This document shows, in pieces, positions 50,944 through 60,804 of a stretch of 64,000 bases of DNA. The notes under the pieces were generated by a model. It did not search any database. It was given only the letters and a program-made list of their open reading frames with translations, and had not been told where the DNA came from. The DNA comes from Collinsella bouchesdurhonensis (lineage in GTDB: Bacteria > Actinomycetota > Coriobacteriia > Coriobacteriales > Coriobacteriaceae). Location of the stretch: positions 124,001 through 188,000 of the forward strand of contig NZ_LT699743.1 of assembly GCF_900155365.1 (NCBI RefSeq), given 5' to 3'. The position numbers and the translations under genes are program-made. The number at the start of each line of letters is the position of its first letter. Position 1 is the stretch's first letter.

Positions 50944-51627
50944 TTACGCCTCCAGAACACGTTGAATGAGTACGGCATTCACATAGGTATCCAAAACGGG
51001 ATTCACGTGGTCGCTCAGCTGGCGCCGCAGCCCGTCACGCAAACACCTGAGTGTAGACAGCGAATAGCTTTGAATCTCACAGACATAATAACCAATCGAA
51101 GAGATGAGTTTTGGCTGCGTTATCGATCCCCTCACATGCTGCGCCGTCGCGGGAAGTTCGCTCTGTGCGATATCGAGCATACTTCGCAGCGTACCCTCGA
51201 TCTCGTCGAGCACGCAGCGTTTAACCGGCGAAGGAGCCTCCAGACGCCCCGACCAATCGCGCGCAAACGCCACGGGATCGGTCGCCTCCATCATGCGTGC
51301 GTACTTCTCGCGAATCACATTGCGGCCCGCCGCATCGGCAGCCACCACGTCATCGCGCACGGCCATGATGGACTCGCGAGGAAAACTCAGGTACTGGGCA
51401 ACGCGATGAACAAAGAACCCCACCGCGTCGTCTTGGCAGGCGGCGCGTCCACTCATACCCTGAACGGTGTCGAAATGTACCCATTCAAGCTGCACGAGCT
51501 CCCGCAATGCAGAGATTTCCGCATGAGCAAGGCCCTTGTCTTCGAGCAACTTCTCGACCGCCGGCATGCTGAAAAACGCCGACATGCCTTGTCGAAGTGC
51601 GGAGCATGACGTCCTGCAATCTCCCAA
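50944..51627 (-). CDS. DUF4125-family protein
   Basis: A 227-residue protein of the DUF4125 type. It is mostly helical, with 'WVHFDTVQGMSGRAACQDD' near the N-terminus, the region most typical of the family. No catalytic motif is known. The frame is open to 51675, overlapping DUF4037, but the TTG at 51627 is preferred because AGGGGG lies six bases before it and it follows the DUF4037 stop closely. DUF4125 usually neighbours or is fused to DUF4037, as here. Confidence 0.7.
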   Translation of the reverse strand: MGDCRTSCSALRQGMSAFFSMPAVEKLLEDKGLAHAEISALRELVQLEWVHFDTVQGMSGRAACQDDAVGFFVHRVAQYLSFPRESIMAVRDDVVAADAAGRNVIREKYARMMEATDPVAFARDWSGRLEAPSPVKRCVLDEIEGTLRSMLDIAQSELPATAQHVRGSITQPKLISSIGYYVCEIQSYSLSTLRCLRDGLRRQLSDHVNPVLDTYVNAVLIQRVLEA

Positions 51628-51637
51628 TGCCAACCCC

Positions 51638-52570
51638 CTATCGATATCTGCCGGCCGCAAGCGGACAGGCAGCAAGATACGGATCTCTCAATGAACCCTG
51701 GATGTCCAAGGCAACATCGAGCAAAAAGTCACTGCCGCACGACGTCCAGCCAGCCAAGCGGGCAGATGCGCCAACCGCCTGGCAAAGCGCCTCGACGTCA
51801 TCTTGATCCACCTGTTCCACCGGCGCCGCGGCGATGGAACGTACGGCATCGAGCACCGGCGCAGGCGCGCACGCGCGCTCGGCAAGTGAACGATACGCCC
51901 ACTTGTAGTACGGCATGTACGTATGCGCAAGCAGATGAAACGCCGCCATGGTGCTCGTCAAAAACTCACTGCGTGCCGCGCTGGCAGCGACGGCATCTTT
52001 GCGCTTAAGGCAGCGCGGAAGGTTGTACTGCCCCGCTTGCGCCATGGATGCGCAGTGGGCGGCGAACTTCTTGCGCATAACCTCATCTGGATAAAATCCC
52101 TGGTACACCACGCGCAAAGCGGAGAACTCGCCACTCGGATCAGCAAAAACCTCGCCGGAGGTAACCTGAGCGAGAAGCTGCTCGGGAATGGCGAGCCACT
52201 CCTTTGCGCACTGTGGTGCACGAGAAAGACCGGTGTAGAGACGGTAGAACGCCTGCGTTTCAAAGACGCCCACGCGCTTGCCCGCCATCTGCGTCTGCTG
52301 GCGCGTGAAACCCTTAAAACTTACAGGCAAAAGGTCGTAGCGGCGCTGAAGCTCCGACCCCCACTCCTCACACACATCGGTAGGAAGCCACACGCAGAAG
52401 CCGGGACCGAAGTCGTGGTCGCGCGAAATCTCGTCGTCGAAGCCCAGGCATTCCGACCCCTCTCCAACGAGGCCCAGCGCGGCGCGGTAACGGACGTCGC
52501 TCGGCAGCCCTTCGAATAGGGACGGCGCATAGAACTCACAATATGAACGAGAAAGCTCAAGACCTGTCAC
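51638..52570 (-). CDS. DUF4037 protein with nucleotidyltransferase-like motif
   Basis: A 310-residue protein. Residues 36-58 hold 'GEGSECLGFDDEISRDHDFG', which resembles the GS-x-DxD signature of the nucleotidyltransferase fold, so a nucleotide transfer activity is possible. GTG start 39 bases after the aldehyde dehydrogenase stop, within the operon. With DUF4125 it forms a pair whose role in microcompartment loci is not known to me. Confidence 0.72.
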   Translation of the reverse strand: MTGLELSRSYCEFYAPSLFEGLPSDVRYRAALGLVGEGSECLGFDDEISRDHDFGPGFCVWLPTDVCEEWGSELQRRYDLLPVSFKGFTRQQTQMAGKRVGVFETQAFYRLYTGLSRAPQCAKEWLAIPEQLLAQVTSGEVFADPSGEFSALRVVYQGFYPDEVMRKKFAAHCASMAQAGQYNLPRCLKRKDAVAASAARSEFLTSTMAAFHLLAHTYMPYYKWAYRSLAERACAPAPVLDAVRSIAAAPVEQVDQDDVEALCQAVGASARLAGWTSCGSDFLLDVALDIQGSLRDPYLAACPLAAGRYR

Positions 52571-52609
52571 AACTTCACCCCGCTTCCGCGCGTTTGGCTA
52601 CAAGAAAAA

Positions 52610-54247
52610 CTAGATGCCCTTGAAGGCATTCGTGAGCTCGTGAATCATCTTCTGGAGCTCGTCGGCGTCGATGACGTCGTTGGGCTTGGCGCCTGCAAGA
52701 GCGTCGGGAGATACGTCGGTGCAGTTGCAACCCACCGAGTAGCTGATGCCCGAGACCGGATGGAGCTTCGAGTCACAGCAGCCCGTAGCGGACACGGCAT
52801 CACAGCAACCGGCACTGGAAGCTGCAGCCTCGGTATGATGCGCCGCCAGGTCGGGATGCCACTTGGCAAACAGCTCGTCGTGAGCCACAACCTCGTCGGG
52901 CTCGATCAGGCCGTTGACCACGCGCTTCACGTTGATGAGATGCTGCGGGCCCACGTTCTCGGAAACGGAGCTGCCGCCCCAGGTGCCGCAGCCCAGCGTG
53001 AGCGCGACGTCAAGACCGGTGATGACACCCGTACCGCCCTGGGATCCGCCGGTGTTCACTAGGATGCGGGAAGCCGGCTTGACGGAGAACTTGCGCACCA
53101 TGTCCTTATCGGTGGTGTGGATGCTCATGGTGTGGCCGATGCCATTTTGCAGCAGCTCGATGGAGAGCTCGCAGGCCTCTTCCCAGTTGGAGACGGTATA
53201 GAAGCCCAAAACAGTGGTGAGCTTCTCGTAGGACAGCGGCCAGGCATCGCCCACGCCGTGCTGCTCGCCAATAAGCACACGAGTGCCCTCGGGGATCGTG
53301 ATACCAGCCGCCTGCGCGATCGACTGCGGACTGTGGCCCACGAACTTGGGGCTCATGGAGTGACCGTTGCGGAAGAGCAGAGCGCAAACCTTCTTGCACT
53401 CCTCCTCGGTCATGAAGTAGCCGCCCTGAGCGCGGAACTCGGCCATCACGGCATCGCGGTTGCAGGTCTCGCAGATGACGCTCTGCTCGGAAGCGCAAAT
53501 CGTGCCGTAGTCAAACGTCTTGGAGGCAAGGATGCGACGGACGGCGTCGTGCACGTTGGCGCTGCGCTCGATATAGGCAGGTGAGTTGCCAGCGCCCACG
53601 CCCAGCGCGGGCTTGCCGGAGCTGTAGGCAGCCTTGACCATGCCGGGGCCGCCGGTAGCGATGATCATGGCAACCTCGGGAGCATGCATGAGCTCGTTGG
53701 TGGCAGCCATGGAGGAAAGCGTGATGCCCTGGATCACGTTCTCGGGGGCACCCGCCTCGACAGCCGCCTGGTTCATGAGCTGGATGGCCATGCCCGTGCA
53801 CTTGGCGGCAGCGGGGTGCGGCGAAAAGACGATAGAGTTGCGCGCCTTGAGGGCGATCATCGCCTTGTAGATGACCGTAGAGGTGGGGTTGGTGGAGGGA
53901 ACGATGCCCATCAGCAGACCAACCGGCTCGGCGATGGAGATGACCTGGTTCTTCTCGTCGGCATCGATAACGCCGATGGTCTTCTTGTCGCGGATCTCCT
54001 CATAGAGCAAGGCGCTGGCGATATGGTTCTTGTACACCTTGTCGCAAACCTTGCCAAAGCCCGTCTCCTCGACAGCCATGCTGGCGAGCACCTGGGCGTT
54101 TTCCTCGGCAACCTTCACCATGTTACGGAGGATGCGGTCGATCTGCTCCTCGTCGTAATGAGCAAGCTGGTTCGCAGCGATCTTACCCTTGCGGGCGAGG
54201 TCGCGAACCGCTTGGATGCTCTGGAGATCGAAATCGTAGTCCTGCAT
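52610..54247 (-). CDS. CoA-acylating acetaldehyde dehydrogenase (EutE family) with Cys-rich linker and C-terminal targeting helix
   Basis: A 545-residue protein that turns acetaldehyde, CoA and NAD into acetyl-CoA. The catalytic Cys251 lies in 'GTICASEQS' and the NAD loop in 'IVPSTNPTSTV'. After residue 475 an unusual tail begins, with CC pairs at 481-482 and 490-491 and a CxC at 507-509. It ends in an amphipathic helix, 'DADELQKMIHELTNAFKGI', at 527-545, which looks like an encapsulation peptide. In GRM2-type loci this enzyme carries such a peptide at its end. AAAGGAG precedes the ATG. Confidence 0.9.
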   Translation of the reverse strand: MQDYDFDLQSIQAVRDLARKGKIAANQLAHYDEEQIDRILRNMVKVAEENAQVLASMAVEETGFGKVCDKVYKNHIASALLYEEIRDKKTIGVIDADEKNQVISIAEPVGLLMGIVPSTNPTSTVIYKAMIALKARNSIVFSPHPAAAKCTGMAIQLMNQAAVEAGAPENVIQGITLSSMAATNELMHAPEVAMIIATGGPGMVKAAYSSGKPALGVGAGNSPAYIERSANVHDAVRRILASKTFDYGTICASEQSVICETCNRDAVMAEFRAQGGYFMTEEECKKVCALLFRNGHSMSPKFVGHSPQSIAQAAGITIPEGTRVLIGEQHGVGDAWPLSYEKLTTVLGFYTVSNWEEACELSIELLQNGIGHTMSIHTTDKDMVRKFSVKPASRILVNTGGSQGGTGVITGLDVALTLGCGTWGGSSVSENVGPQHLINVKRVVNGLIEPDEVVAHDELFAKWHPDLAAHHTEAAASSAGCCDAVSATGCCDSKLHPVSGISYSVGCNCTDVSPDALAGAKPNDVIDADELQKMIHELTNAFKGI

Positions 54248-54296
54248 GAGACTCCTTTCGAATCAATCGGATAAAACAGCTCGTGCGGGCGCGCGA

Positions 54297-54995
<699 letters not shown>

Positions 54996-55002
54996 GACTT
55001 AC

Positions 55003-55701
<699 letters not shown>

Positions 55702-55708
55702 GACTTAC

Positions 55709-55996
<288 letters not shown>

Positions 55997-56023
55997 TTTT
56001 GTTACCTCCTATTTCGTAGAAAT

Positions 56024-56941
56024 CTACTTGATGATCTCTACAACAGAACCGTTTTTAATACCGAAGGCATTTGCCTCTTCGGTGTCGATATGACAATCGA
56101 GGGCGCTCGTGTTGTTTGCGCGCACGACCACGTTGTCAAGACGTCCGCCGCGCTCGCCGCCAAAAGCGATCGACACGACCTGGCCGTCATGAAGCCCGCG
56201 CTTGGCAGCCTCGTCGCACGTCATATGAATATGACGCGCAGCAACGATGACACCTTGGGGCAGGGCAACGGTGCCATGGGGGCCGGCGAGTGTGATGCCC
56301 GGCGTGCCCTCAAGCTTGCCGCTCATGCGCACGCAGGCAGGAATGCCCAGCTTGAACGTATCGCCGCGCAGCACCTCAACCTGAGTGGACGGGCGCACGG
56401 GACCAAGCACGCGCACGCGCTCGATAACACCCTTGGGACCCACAAGCGTCACCGTCTCTTTGGCGGCAAACTGTCCAGGCTGGGAGAGCTCCTTGATGGG
56501 AGTGAGCTCGTAGCCGGCTCCAAACAGAGCCTCAAGGTCCTCCTGGGACAGATGGACATGACGACCGGACACGCCAACGCTCACCTTCAACGGGGCGGCA
56601 TGCCCAAGAAGATCCTCAACCTGCTGTTCGCTCCAAATGCCGGTGTCCAGAGCGCCGCGAATAAGGCGCTCGATCTCCTCGGCACTCATAGCGGCCTCGT
56701 GCTCCTCGTGCTCCTTGTGATGCTCGGGCTCGTGGGCAACAGGTGCCTCGTGATGCTCGGGTGCAGGCTCAGCCGCCTTGTGCTGCGTCGCTGCGGGCGC
56801 GGCGCCAAAGACCAGCTCGACGCCCAACTCGGCAGCTTCATCTTTGGCCTGCGGGGTCACGATGGTGTTGTCATCGATCGTCAGCACGCCATCATGCTCC
56901 GCTGCCGCCTTCACGTCTGCTGCACTGATCAGTCGTTTCAT
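56024..56941 (-). CDS. pduL: PduL-type phosphate acetyltransferase with EutQ-like N-terminal module and His-rich linker
   Basis: A 305-residue protein. Residues 1-45 ('MKRLISAADVKAAAEHDG', 'NTIVTPQAKDEAAELGV') resemble the N-terminal module of EutQ/EutT-like proteins. Residues about 55-82 are rich in His and Glu. 'SAEEIERLIRGAL' at about 85-97 looks like an encapsulation helix. The PduL barrels follow, with the zinc-binding 'GVSGRHVHLS' and 'ARHIHMTCDEA'. It makes acetyl-phosphate from acetyl-CoA and returns CoA inside the shell, leading to ATP through acetate kinase. AGGAAG-type site precedes the ATG. Confidence 0.93.
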   Translation of the reverse strand: MKRLISAADVKAAAEHDGVLTIDDNTIVTPQAKDEAAELGVELVFGAAPAATQHKAAEPAPEHHEAPVAHEPEHHKEHEEHEAAMSAEEIERLIRGALDTGIWSEQQVEDLLGHAAPLKVSVGVSGRHVHLSQEDLEALFGAGYELTPIKELSQPGQFAAKETVTLVGPKGVIERVRVLGPVRPSTQVEVLRGDTFKLGIPACVRMSGKLEGTPGITLAGPHGTVALPQGVIVAARHIHMTCDEAAKRGLHDGQVVSIAFGGERGGRLDNVVVRANNTSALDCHIDTEEANAFGIKNGSVVEIIK

Positions 56942-56955
56942 CTCTTCCTCCTTTC

Positions 56956-57225
56956 CTACAGACTCACGTCTTCGTCGATAATTCCTACAATGGCCGCATC
57001 CACGGGTGCGTTCTTACCAAAGGTCTCGCGCATGAAGTGGTAGGCAGCCGAACCCGTAGCCACAAGCACGCGGTCTCCGGTACCCGCGCTAATGGTGTCG
57101 ACGCACACCAGGCGACATCCGGATTCCGGGCCGTCGATGACCTCGACACGCATCAACTTCATGCCGTCGAGCTCCTCGTACTTACGGGTCGCCCAAATGG
57201 AATCGATGAGCTTACAGATGAGCAT
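56956..57225 (-). CDS. eutN: BMC-P vertex protein, EutN/CcmL family
   Basis: An 89-residue protein that forms pentamers closing the vertices of the microcompartment. Seen: 'MLICKLIDSIWATRKYEELDG' type N-terminus, 'VDTISAGTGDRVLVATGSAA' in the middle, and 'VDAAIVGIID' at the end. It overlaps the preceding BMC gene by 14 bases and is followed by pduL after 14 bases. Confidence 0.94.
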   Translation of the reverse strand: MLICKLIDSIWATRKYEELDGMKLMRVEVIDGPESGCRLVCVDTISAGTGDRVLVATGSAAYHFMRETFGKNAPVDAAIVGIIDEDVSL

Positions 57226-57517
57226 TGGCGCCGTCCCCTCCTTCCTTGATGCGTTCCAAGCACTCCATGACCTCCGCCGTGTCTCCGGCGATGGCCAGAA
57301 GAATCATGTTTTGCGGGCAGCTCCCGCGAATATCCGTGACCTCGACGCCCGCCGTCTTCTCGGCGATGTCACTCGCAACAACCATGTCGATGAGCTTTCC
57401 CTGCACAAGGCCCACGGCCGCCGGCAGGAACTCCTCGTTCCAACGATTGCCCGAGCGCTGGCGCAAGATCGCCATCGTGCCGGGAGCGGGCGCCTTGATG
57501 ACCTTGATATCAAGCAT
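57212..57517 (-). CDS. Divergent BMC-domain shell protein
   Basis: A 101-residue protein. The second half ('AAVGLVQGKLIDMVVASDIA', 'EKTAGVEVTDIRGSCPQN', 'LLAIAGDTAEV') matches a BMC domain, but the first strand and the loop before it differ from standard BMC-H proteins. The ATG at 57517 is chosen from the domain start, eight bases within the end of eutJ; the open frame reaches 57556. Probably a minor shell or pore component. Confidence 0.78.
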   Translation of the reverse strand: MLDIKVIKAPAPGTMAILRQRSGNRWNEEFLPAAVGLVQGKLIDMVVASDIAEKTAGVEVTDIRGSCPQNMILLAIAGDTAEVMECLERIKEGGDGANAHL

Positions 57518-58358
57518 CGAGGTCACCCTCGGCAGCGGCCTGGCATCCCAAGGCAATGCCCAGCGGCGTCACGAACATGGGGTGGTTGGGCTTGTGCACC
57601 GGGATACCCAGCGCCTTCTCAACCGGAGCCTCAATGCCCGTGAGCTCGGCCGTGCCGCCCACCAGGACAATCTCCGGTACGTCATAGCCATCGATGGCAC
57701 GGGCGATAATGCTTGCCACCTTGTCGATCGTGGGCTTGACGACGGGGAAAATCTCACGGTGATGGGCAGGGTCGCGCTTGTAGAGCTCGGCCTCGTCAAA
57801 GCTCATGCCGCGAGCACCGGCCAACACGAGGGAGAAGTGCGTGCCGCCCGTAGACTCGTCGATGCACTCCACCACGCGGCCGTTCTGGATGACGGAAATG
57901 CCGGTGGTGCCACCGCCGATATCCACCACGGCGCCATCGCGCGCACCGATGAGCAGGTTCGCGGCCGTGGGCTCGTCAAAGACGGCAACCACGTCGAGCC
58001 CCGCTCCCTCGGCGACGTTTTTGACCACGCCGCCATCAAGACCCTCGGTTCCCGGAGGAAGGGCCACAGCACAGGGCTCAAGCTCGCGCCCGAGCCGCTG
58101 TTCGAGCTCTTCCTTGAGCTCGCGCGCGATATCGACCGCACCCATGTAGTCGACGACCATGCCGTCCTTGACCACGCTGGCAAAGCGATACGCGCAGGCC
58201 ACAGCCTCACCCGCGGCGTCAACCACAGCGAGCACGATGAATGCGGTGCCCACGTCGAGGCCGCAATACAAGGGCTCGTCGGCGCTTACCGGGCGCGGGC
58301 TGCCCACGCGGTCGAGCAGATCTTGAAGGCGAGCGTTGGCGACCTCGAAATCAACCAT
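57510..58358 (-). CDS. eutJ: EutJ-like chaperone of the microcompartment operon
   Basis: A 282-residue actin/Hsp70-fold protein of the EutJ family. Phosphate-binding 'GLDVGTAFIVLAV' near residues 33-45 and 'VVDIGGGTTGISV' near 160-172, and 'EIVLVGGTAELTG' near the adenosine site. It is thought to help fold or reactivate enzymes or assist assembly. ATG at 58358 has GGGGAGG before it and overlaps the previous gene by eight bases. Confidence 0.9.
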   Translation of the reverse strand: MVDFEVANARLQDLLDRVGSPRPVSADEPLYCGLDVGTAFIVLAVVDAAGEAVACAYRFASVVKDGMVVDYMGAVDIARELKEELEQRLGRELEPCAVALPPGTEGLDGGVVKNVAEGAGLDVVAVFDEPTAANLLIGARDGAVVDIGGGTTGISVIQNGRVVECIDESTGGTHFSLVLAGARGMSFDEAELYKRDPAHHREIFPVVKPTIDKVASIIARAIDGYDVPEIVLVGGTAELTGIEAPVEKALGIPVHKPNHPMFVTPLGIALGCQAAAEGDLDA

Positions 58359-58977
58359 GGCGCGCCTCCCCTGTGACCTTTTCCAAACACGTAACCAGGC
58401 ACGCACGGCAGCGAGTCACGCTTTGCGCCCACGCGTCTACGCTGGCATGGCCCTCGGCCGTCATCTCGCCCGCAGCCTGCGCCCAAAAGCGCTGCGTGCG
58501 CGCGAGCTCGGCTTCGAGCAGCGCCATCTCGTAATAGAGCGGGTGCACTGCCGCGGAAAGCGGCGGGAGCACGGGCACTGCCAAAGCCTCGCCTGCGGCT
58601 TCGCATTCGGAAAGGAGACCGCCCAGGTCGGTGTGGTTTTGCCACAGGGTTCCCAACGTGTCGCACACATGGGCGATATCGTTCTCGATTCCCAAGGCGT
58701 TGCGGCCCAGCATGCGCAGCCGGGCGCCCAAAACGGCGATATCGTCGTAAAACGATGCCAGGGCATCCTCGGCGCGGGCCGCAGCAGCGGCAGGATCGTG
58801 CACAGAGGTGTCTGCATTGCCGCAAGCAGCCCCGTAGCCCTCGTTAAAGTCGATGTGAAAATCGATGAGGAACTGACGGGCGCTCGGAGTGAGCTTGGCG
58901 TCCTCGGGCAGCGTATAGCTGGAAAAATGTTCCCGGTTGTACGCGCCGCGCAGCTCGTTTTCGGTTACATAGAACAT
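58351..58977 (-). CDS. EutT-like accessory protein of the microcompartment operon
   Basis: A 208-residue protein. The N-terminus 'FYVTENELRGAYNREHF' followed by 'DAKLTPSARQFLIDFHIDF' matches the start of EutT-type proteins. The rest is helical, with an Ala-rich stretch, and 'SVTRCRACLVTCLEKV' near the end with three Cys. EutT is a cobalamin adenosyltransferase, but the choline lyase here needs no cobalamin, so the protein probably has another role such as recruitment. AGGAGG precedes the ATG. Confidence 0.7.
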   Translation of the reverse strand: MFYVTENELRGAYNREHFSSYTLPEDAKLTPSARQFLIDFHIDFNEGYGAACGNADTSVHDPAAAAARAEDALASFYDDIAVLGARLRMLGRNALGIENDIAHVCDTLGTLWQNHTDLGGLLSECEAAGEALAVPVLPPLSAAVHPLYYEMALLEAELARTQRFWAQAAGEMTAEGHASVDAWAQSVTRCRACLVTCLEKVTGEARHG

Positions 58978-59004
58978 AGGTGTCTCCTCCTTTCTGGTTA
59001 TCGG

Positions 59005-59454
59005 TCACTCGTTGGGTGCGACGTTTCGCACCCAGTCCAATAATTCGTTCACGCCCTCGCCGGTTGTTGTCGAAAGGCAAAGTGCCATATCGACGCCGGC
59101 ATCCACGAGCCTGGCCAGCCCTTGCTCGCGTTCCTCTTCGCTCAGCAGGTCGCACTTGGTAAGCACGCCCAAGCAGGGCTCGTTGAACGCACGGGCAAAA
59201 CCGCTCGAGTAGAGCGTCTCGCCGCTCGCCCCGTCAATCAAAAGGAGCACCCCAGAAGCCTGGTTTTGCGACAACATGATCACGATGCTGTGCATCCAGT
59301 GGTTCTCGATATAGCTCCCCGGAACCTCGAAGCTGCGCGAACGATACAAGCAATCTTCCCGATGCTGATGGTCGGAGGGCTCCCCCTCCACCAGATCGGA
59401 GATCGTCGACTTACCCGAGCCGGGCAAGCCGATGATCATAAGGCGATCTCCCAT
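59005..59454 (-). CDS. eutP: EutP/PduV-family small GTPase
   Basis: A 149-residue P-loop protein. Walker A 'GLPGSGKST' at residues 9-17, and the guanine-specific 'TKCDLL' near 98-103. EutP/PduV proteins are found on or near the shell and may work in positioning or as acetate-kinase-like enzymes. The ATG at 59454 overlaps the stop of the EutS-like gene (TGATG), so translation is coupled; a GTG one codon earlier is possible. Confidence 0.88.
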   Translation of the reverse strand: MGDRLMIIGLPGSGKSTISDLVEGEPSDHQHREDCLYRSRSFEVPGSYIENHWMHSIVIMLSQNQASGVLLLIDGASGETLYSSGFARAFNEPCLGVLTKCDLLSEEEREQGLARLVDAGVDMALCLSTTTGEGVNELLDWVRNVAPNE

Positions 59455-59792
59455 CACGACCTCGTGACCTCGTGGGCACGAAATCCCAGGCCGTCATGAA
59501 GAACGCGAACGACCTCCTGCATCGACGTCTCGACGCTTTGCACGTCGCCCAAGACCACCACAGCACCGGTAAAGCGATCGAGAAACCCGATGCTCACCGG
59601 AGCCGCCTTCGCGGCGATATCGGCCGCGATAATGGAGGTCTCCTCCGGCGACAGCGTGAGGATGCCGATGGATTGGCCATGCGGCACGCCGATGCGGTCG
59701 TAGATATCCGGCGCGGGAGACGCGATGACGTGTGCCAACACGACTTCCTTGCCGTCGACCGACTCTTGGATGATGCGCTGAAGATGCTCCAT
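59454..59792 (-). CDS. eutS: EutS/PduU-type permuted BMC shell protein
   Basis: A 112-residue circularly permuted BMC-H protein. 'MEHLQRIIQESVDGKEVVLA' and 'HVIASP' form the N-terminal part that makes the beta-barrel cap. 'GVPHGQSIGILTLSPEETS', 'IGFLDRFTGAVVVLGDVQSV' follow as in EutS. It is a facet component whose pore is often plugged by the barrel. It starts 9 bases after cutD. Confidence 0.92.
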   Translation of the reverse strand: MEHLQRIIQESVDGKEVVLAHVIASPAPDIYDRIGVPHGQSIGILTLSPEETSIIAADIAAKAAPVSIGFLDRFTGAVVVLGDVQSVETSMQEVVRVLHDGLGFRAHEVTRS

Positions 59793-59801
59793 GCCCCACC
59801 C

Positions 59802-60749
59802 CTAGTGCCGAACGAGGTTGACCTTGAAGTCCGCCTCGGAGATCCAGCCCTCGATACGATTCAGGTCGTCCTCCGAAAGCGACGGGTCGCCTTCGATCTC
59901 GTAGTCACGGCCGAGCTGCGCGTACTTGCCCACACCCAGCTTGTGATAGGGCAGCAGGTCCACGCCGTCGAAGTTCTTTTGATAGCGATACGGCGTGAAG
60001 AACTCGATCATGGCGTCGATCTCGGCCTTGTCGTCGTTCACCCCGTGGAGCAGCGGCATGCGCACGCGCACGTTAAAGCCGTTTTCCAGCAGGGCGCGGA
60101 TGTTGGCGAGAATCTGCTCGTTGTTCACGCCGGTCCACTGCTTGTGCTTGATCGGGTCCATCTGCTTGATGTCGAACAAGAACAGATCCACGTAGCGCGC
60201 GATATCGAGGATCGTTTCGGTCTTGGTGTAACCGCACGTCTCGATTGCCGTGTGGTAGTCGCGGTCCTTACAGGCCGCAAGCAGGGCGCGGGCGGCCTCG
60301 GGCTGTGCCAAGACCTCACCGCCGCCCAGGGTCACGCCGCCGCCGGACATACGGTAGAAGTCCGCATCCTGGTCCATGAACGAAACCAGGTCGCAGATCT
60401 TGCGGTCCTCGCCCATGATGGAAAGCGCCTTTTGCAGGCAGGCCTTCTCACAGGTGCCGCAGCCCAGGCACTGCTTGGTACGGTCCACCACATGCTCGCC
60501 GTTGGCGAACTGGTGAACCCCTGCGGGGCACGCCTCGACGCACGCCCCGCAGTTCACGCAAGCAGTCTGCTTGAACATGACCTCAAAACCACGACGCTGG
60601 CTCTCGGGATTGGAGCACCACTTGCAGCGCAGAGGGCATCCCTTGAAGAACGCGATGGAGCGAATGCCCGGGCCGTCGTACATGTTGTACTTCTGCGTAT
60701 TGAAGATGCGCGCGCGGCGCTCGAGGCTCTCTTCCAGCTGCTCGCTCAT
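59802..60749 (-). CDS. cutD: Choline TMA-lyase-activating radical SAM enzyme
   Basis: A 315-residue glycyl-radical-enzyme activase. The radical SAM cluster 'CPLRCKWC' lies in 'FFKGCPLRCKWCSNPES'. It is followed by two ferredoxin-type clusters, 'CVNCGACVEACPAG' and 'CLGCGTCEKAC', as in PFL2-type activases. It cleaves SAM and places the radical on Gly819 of CutC. ATG at 60749 has AAGGAGG before it; the upstream extension of 11 codons is not needed. 55 bases after cutC. Confidence 0.95.
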   Translation of the reverse strand: MSEQLEESLERRARIFNTQKYNMYDGPGIRSIAFFKGCPLRCKWCSNPESQRRGFEVMFKQTACVNCGACVEACPAGVHQFANGEHVVDRTKQCLGCGTCEKACLQKALSIMGEDRKICDLVSFMDQDADFYRMSGGGVTLGGGEVLAQPEAARALLAACKDRDYHTAIETCGYTKTETILDIARYVDLFLFDIKQMDPIKHKQWTGVNNEQILANIRALLENGFNVRVRMPLLHGVNDDKAEIDAMIEFFTPYRYQKNFDGVDLLPYHKLGVGKYAQLGRDYEIEGDPSLSEDDLNRIEGWISEADFKVNLVRH

Positions 60750-60804
60750 ATGCGTCCTCCTTTCTGTTGGGGTTACGCCCATTTGGGCTTGAGTGGTTAC
60801 GTGC

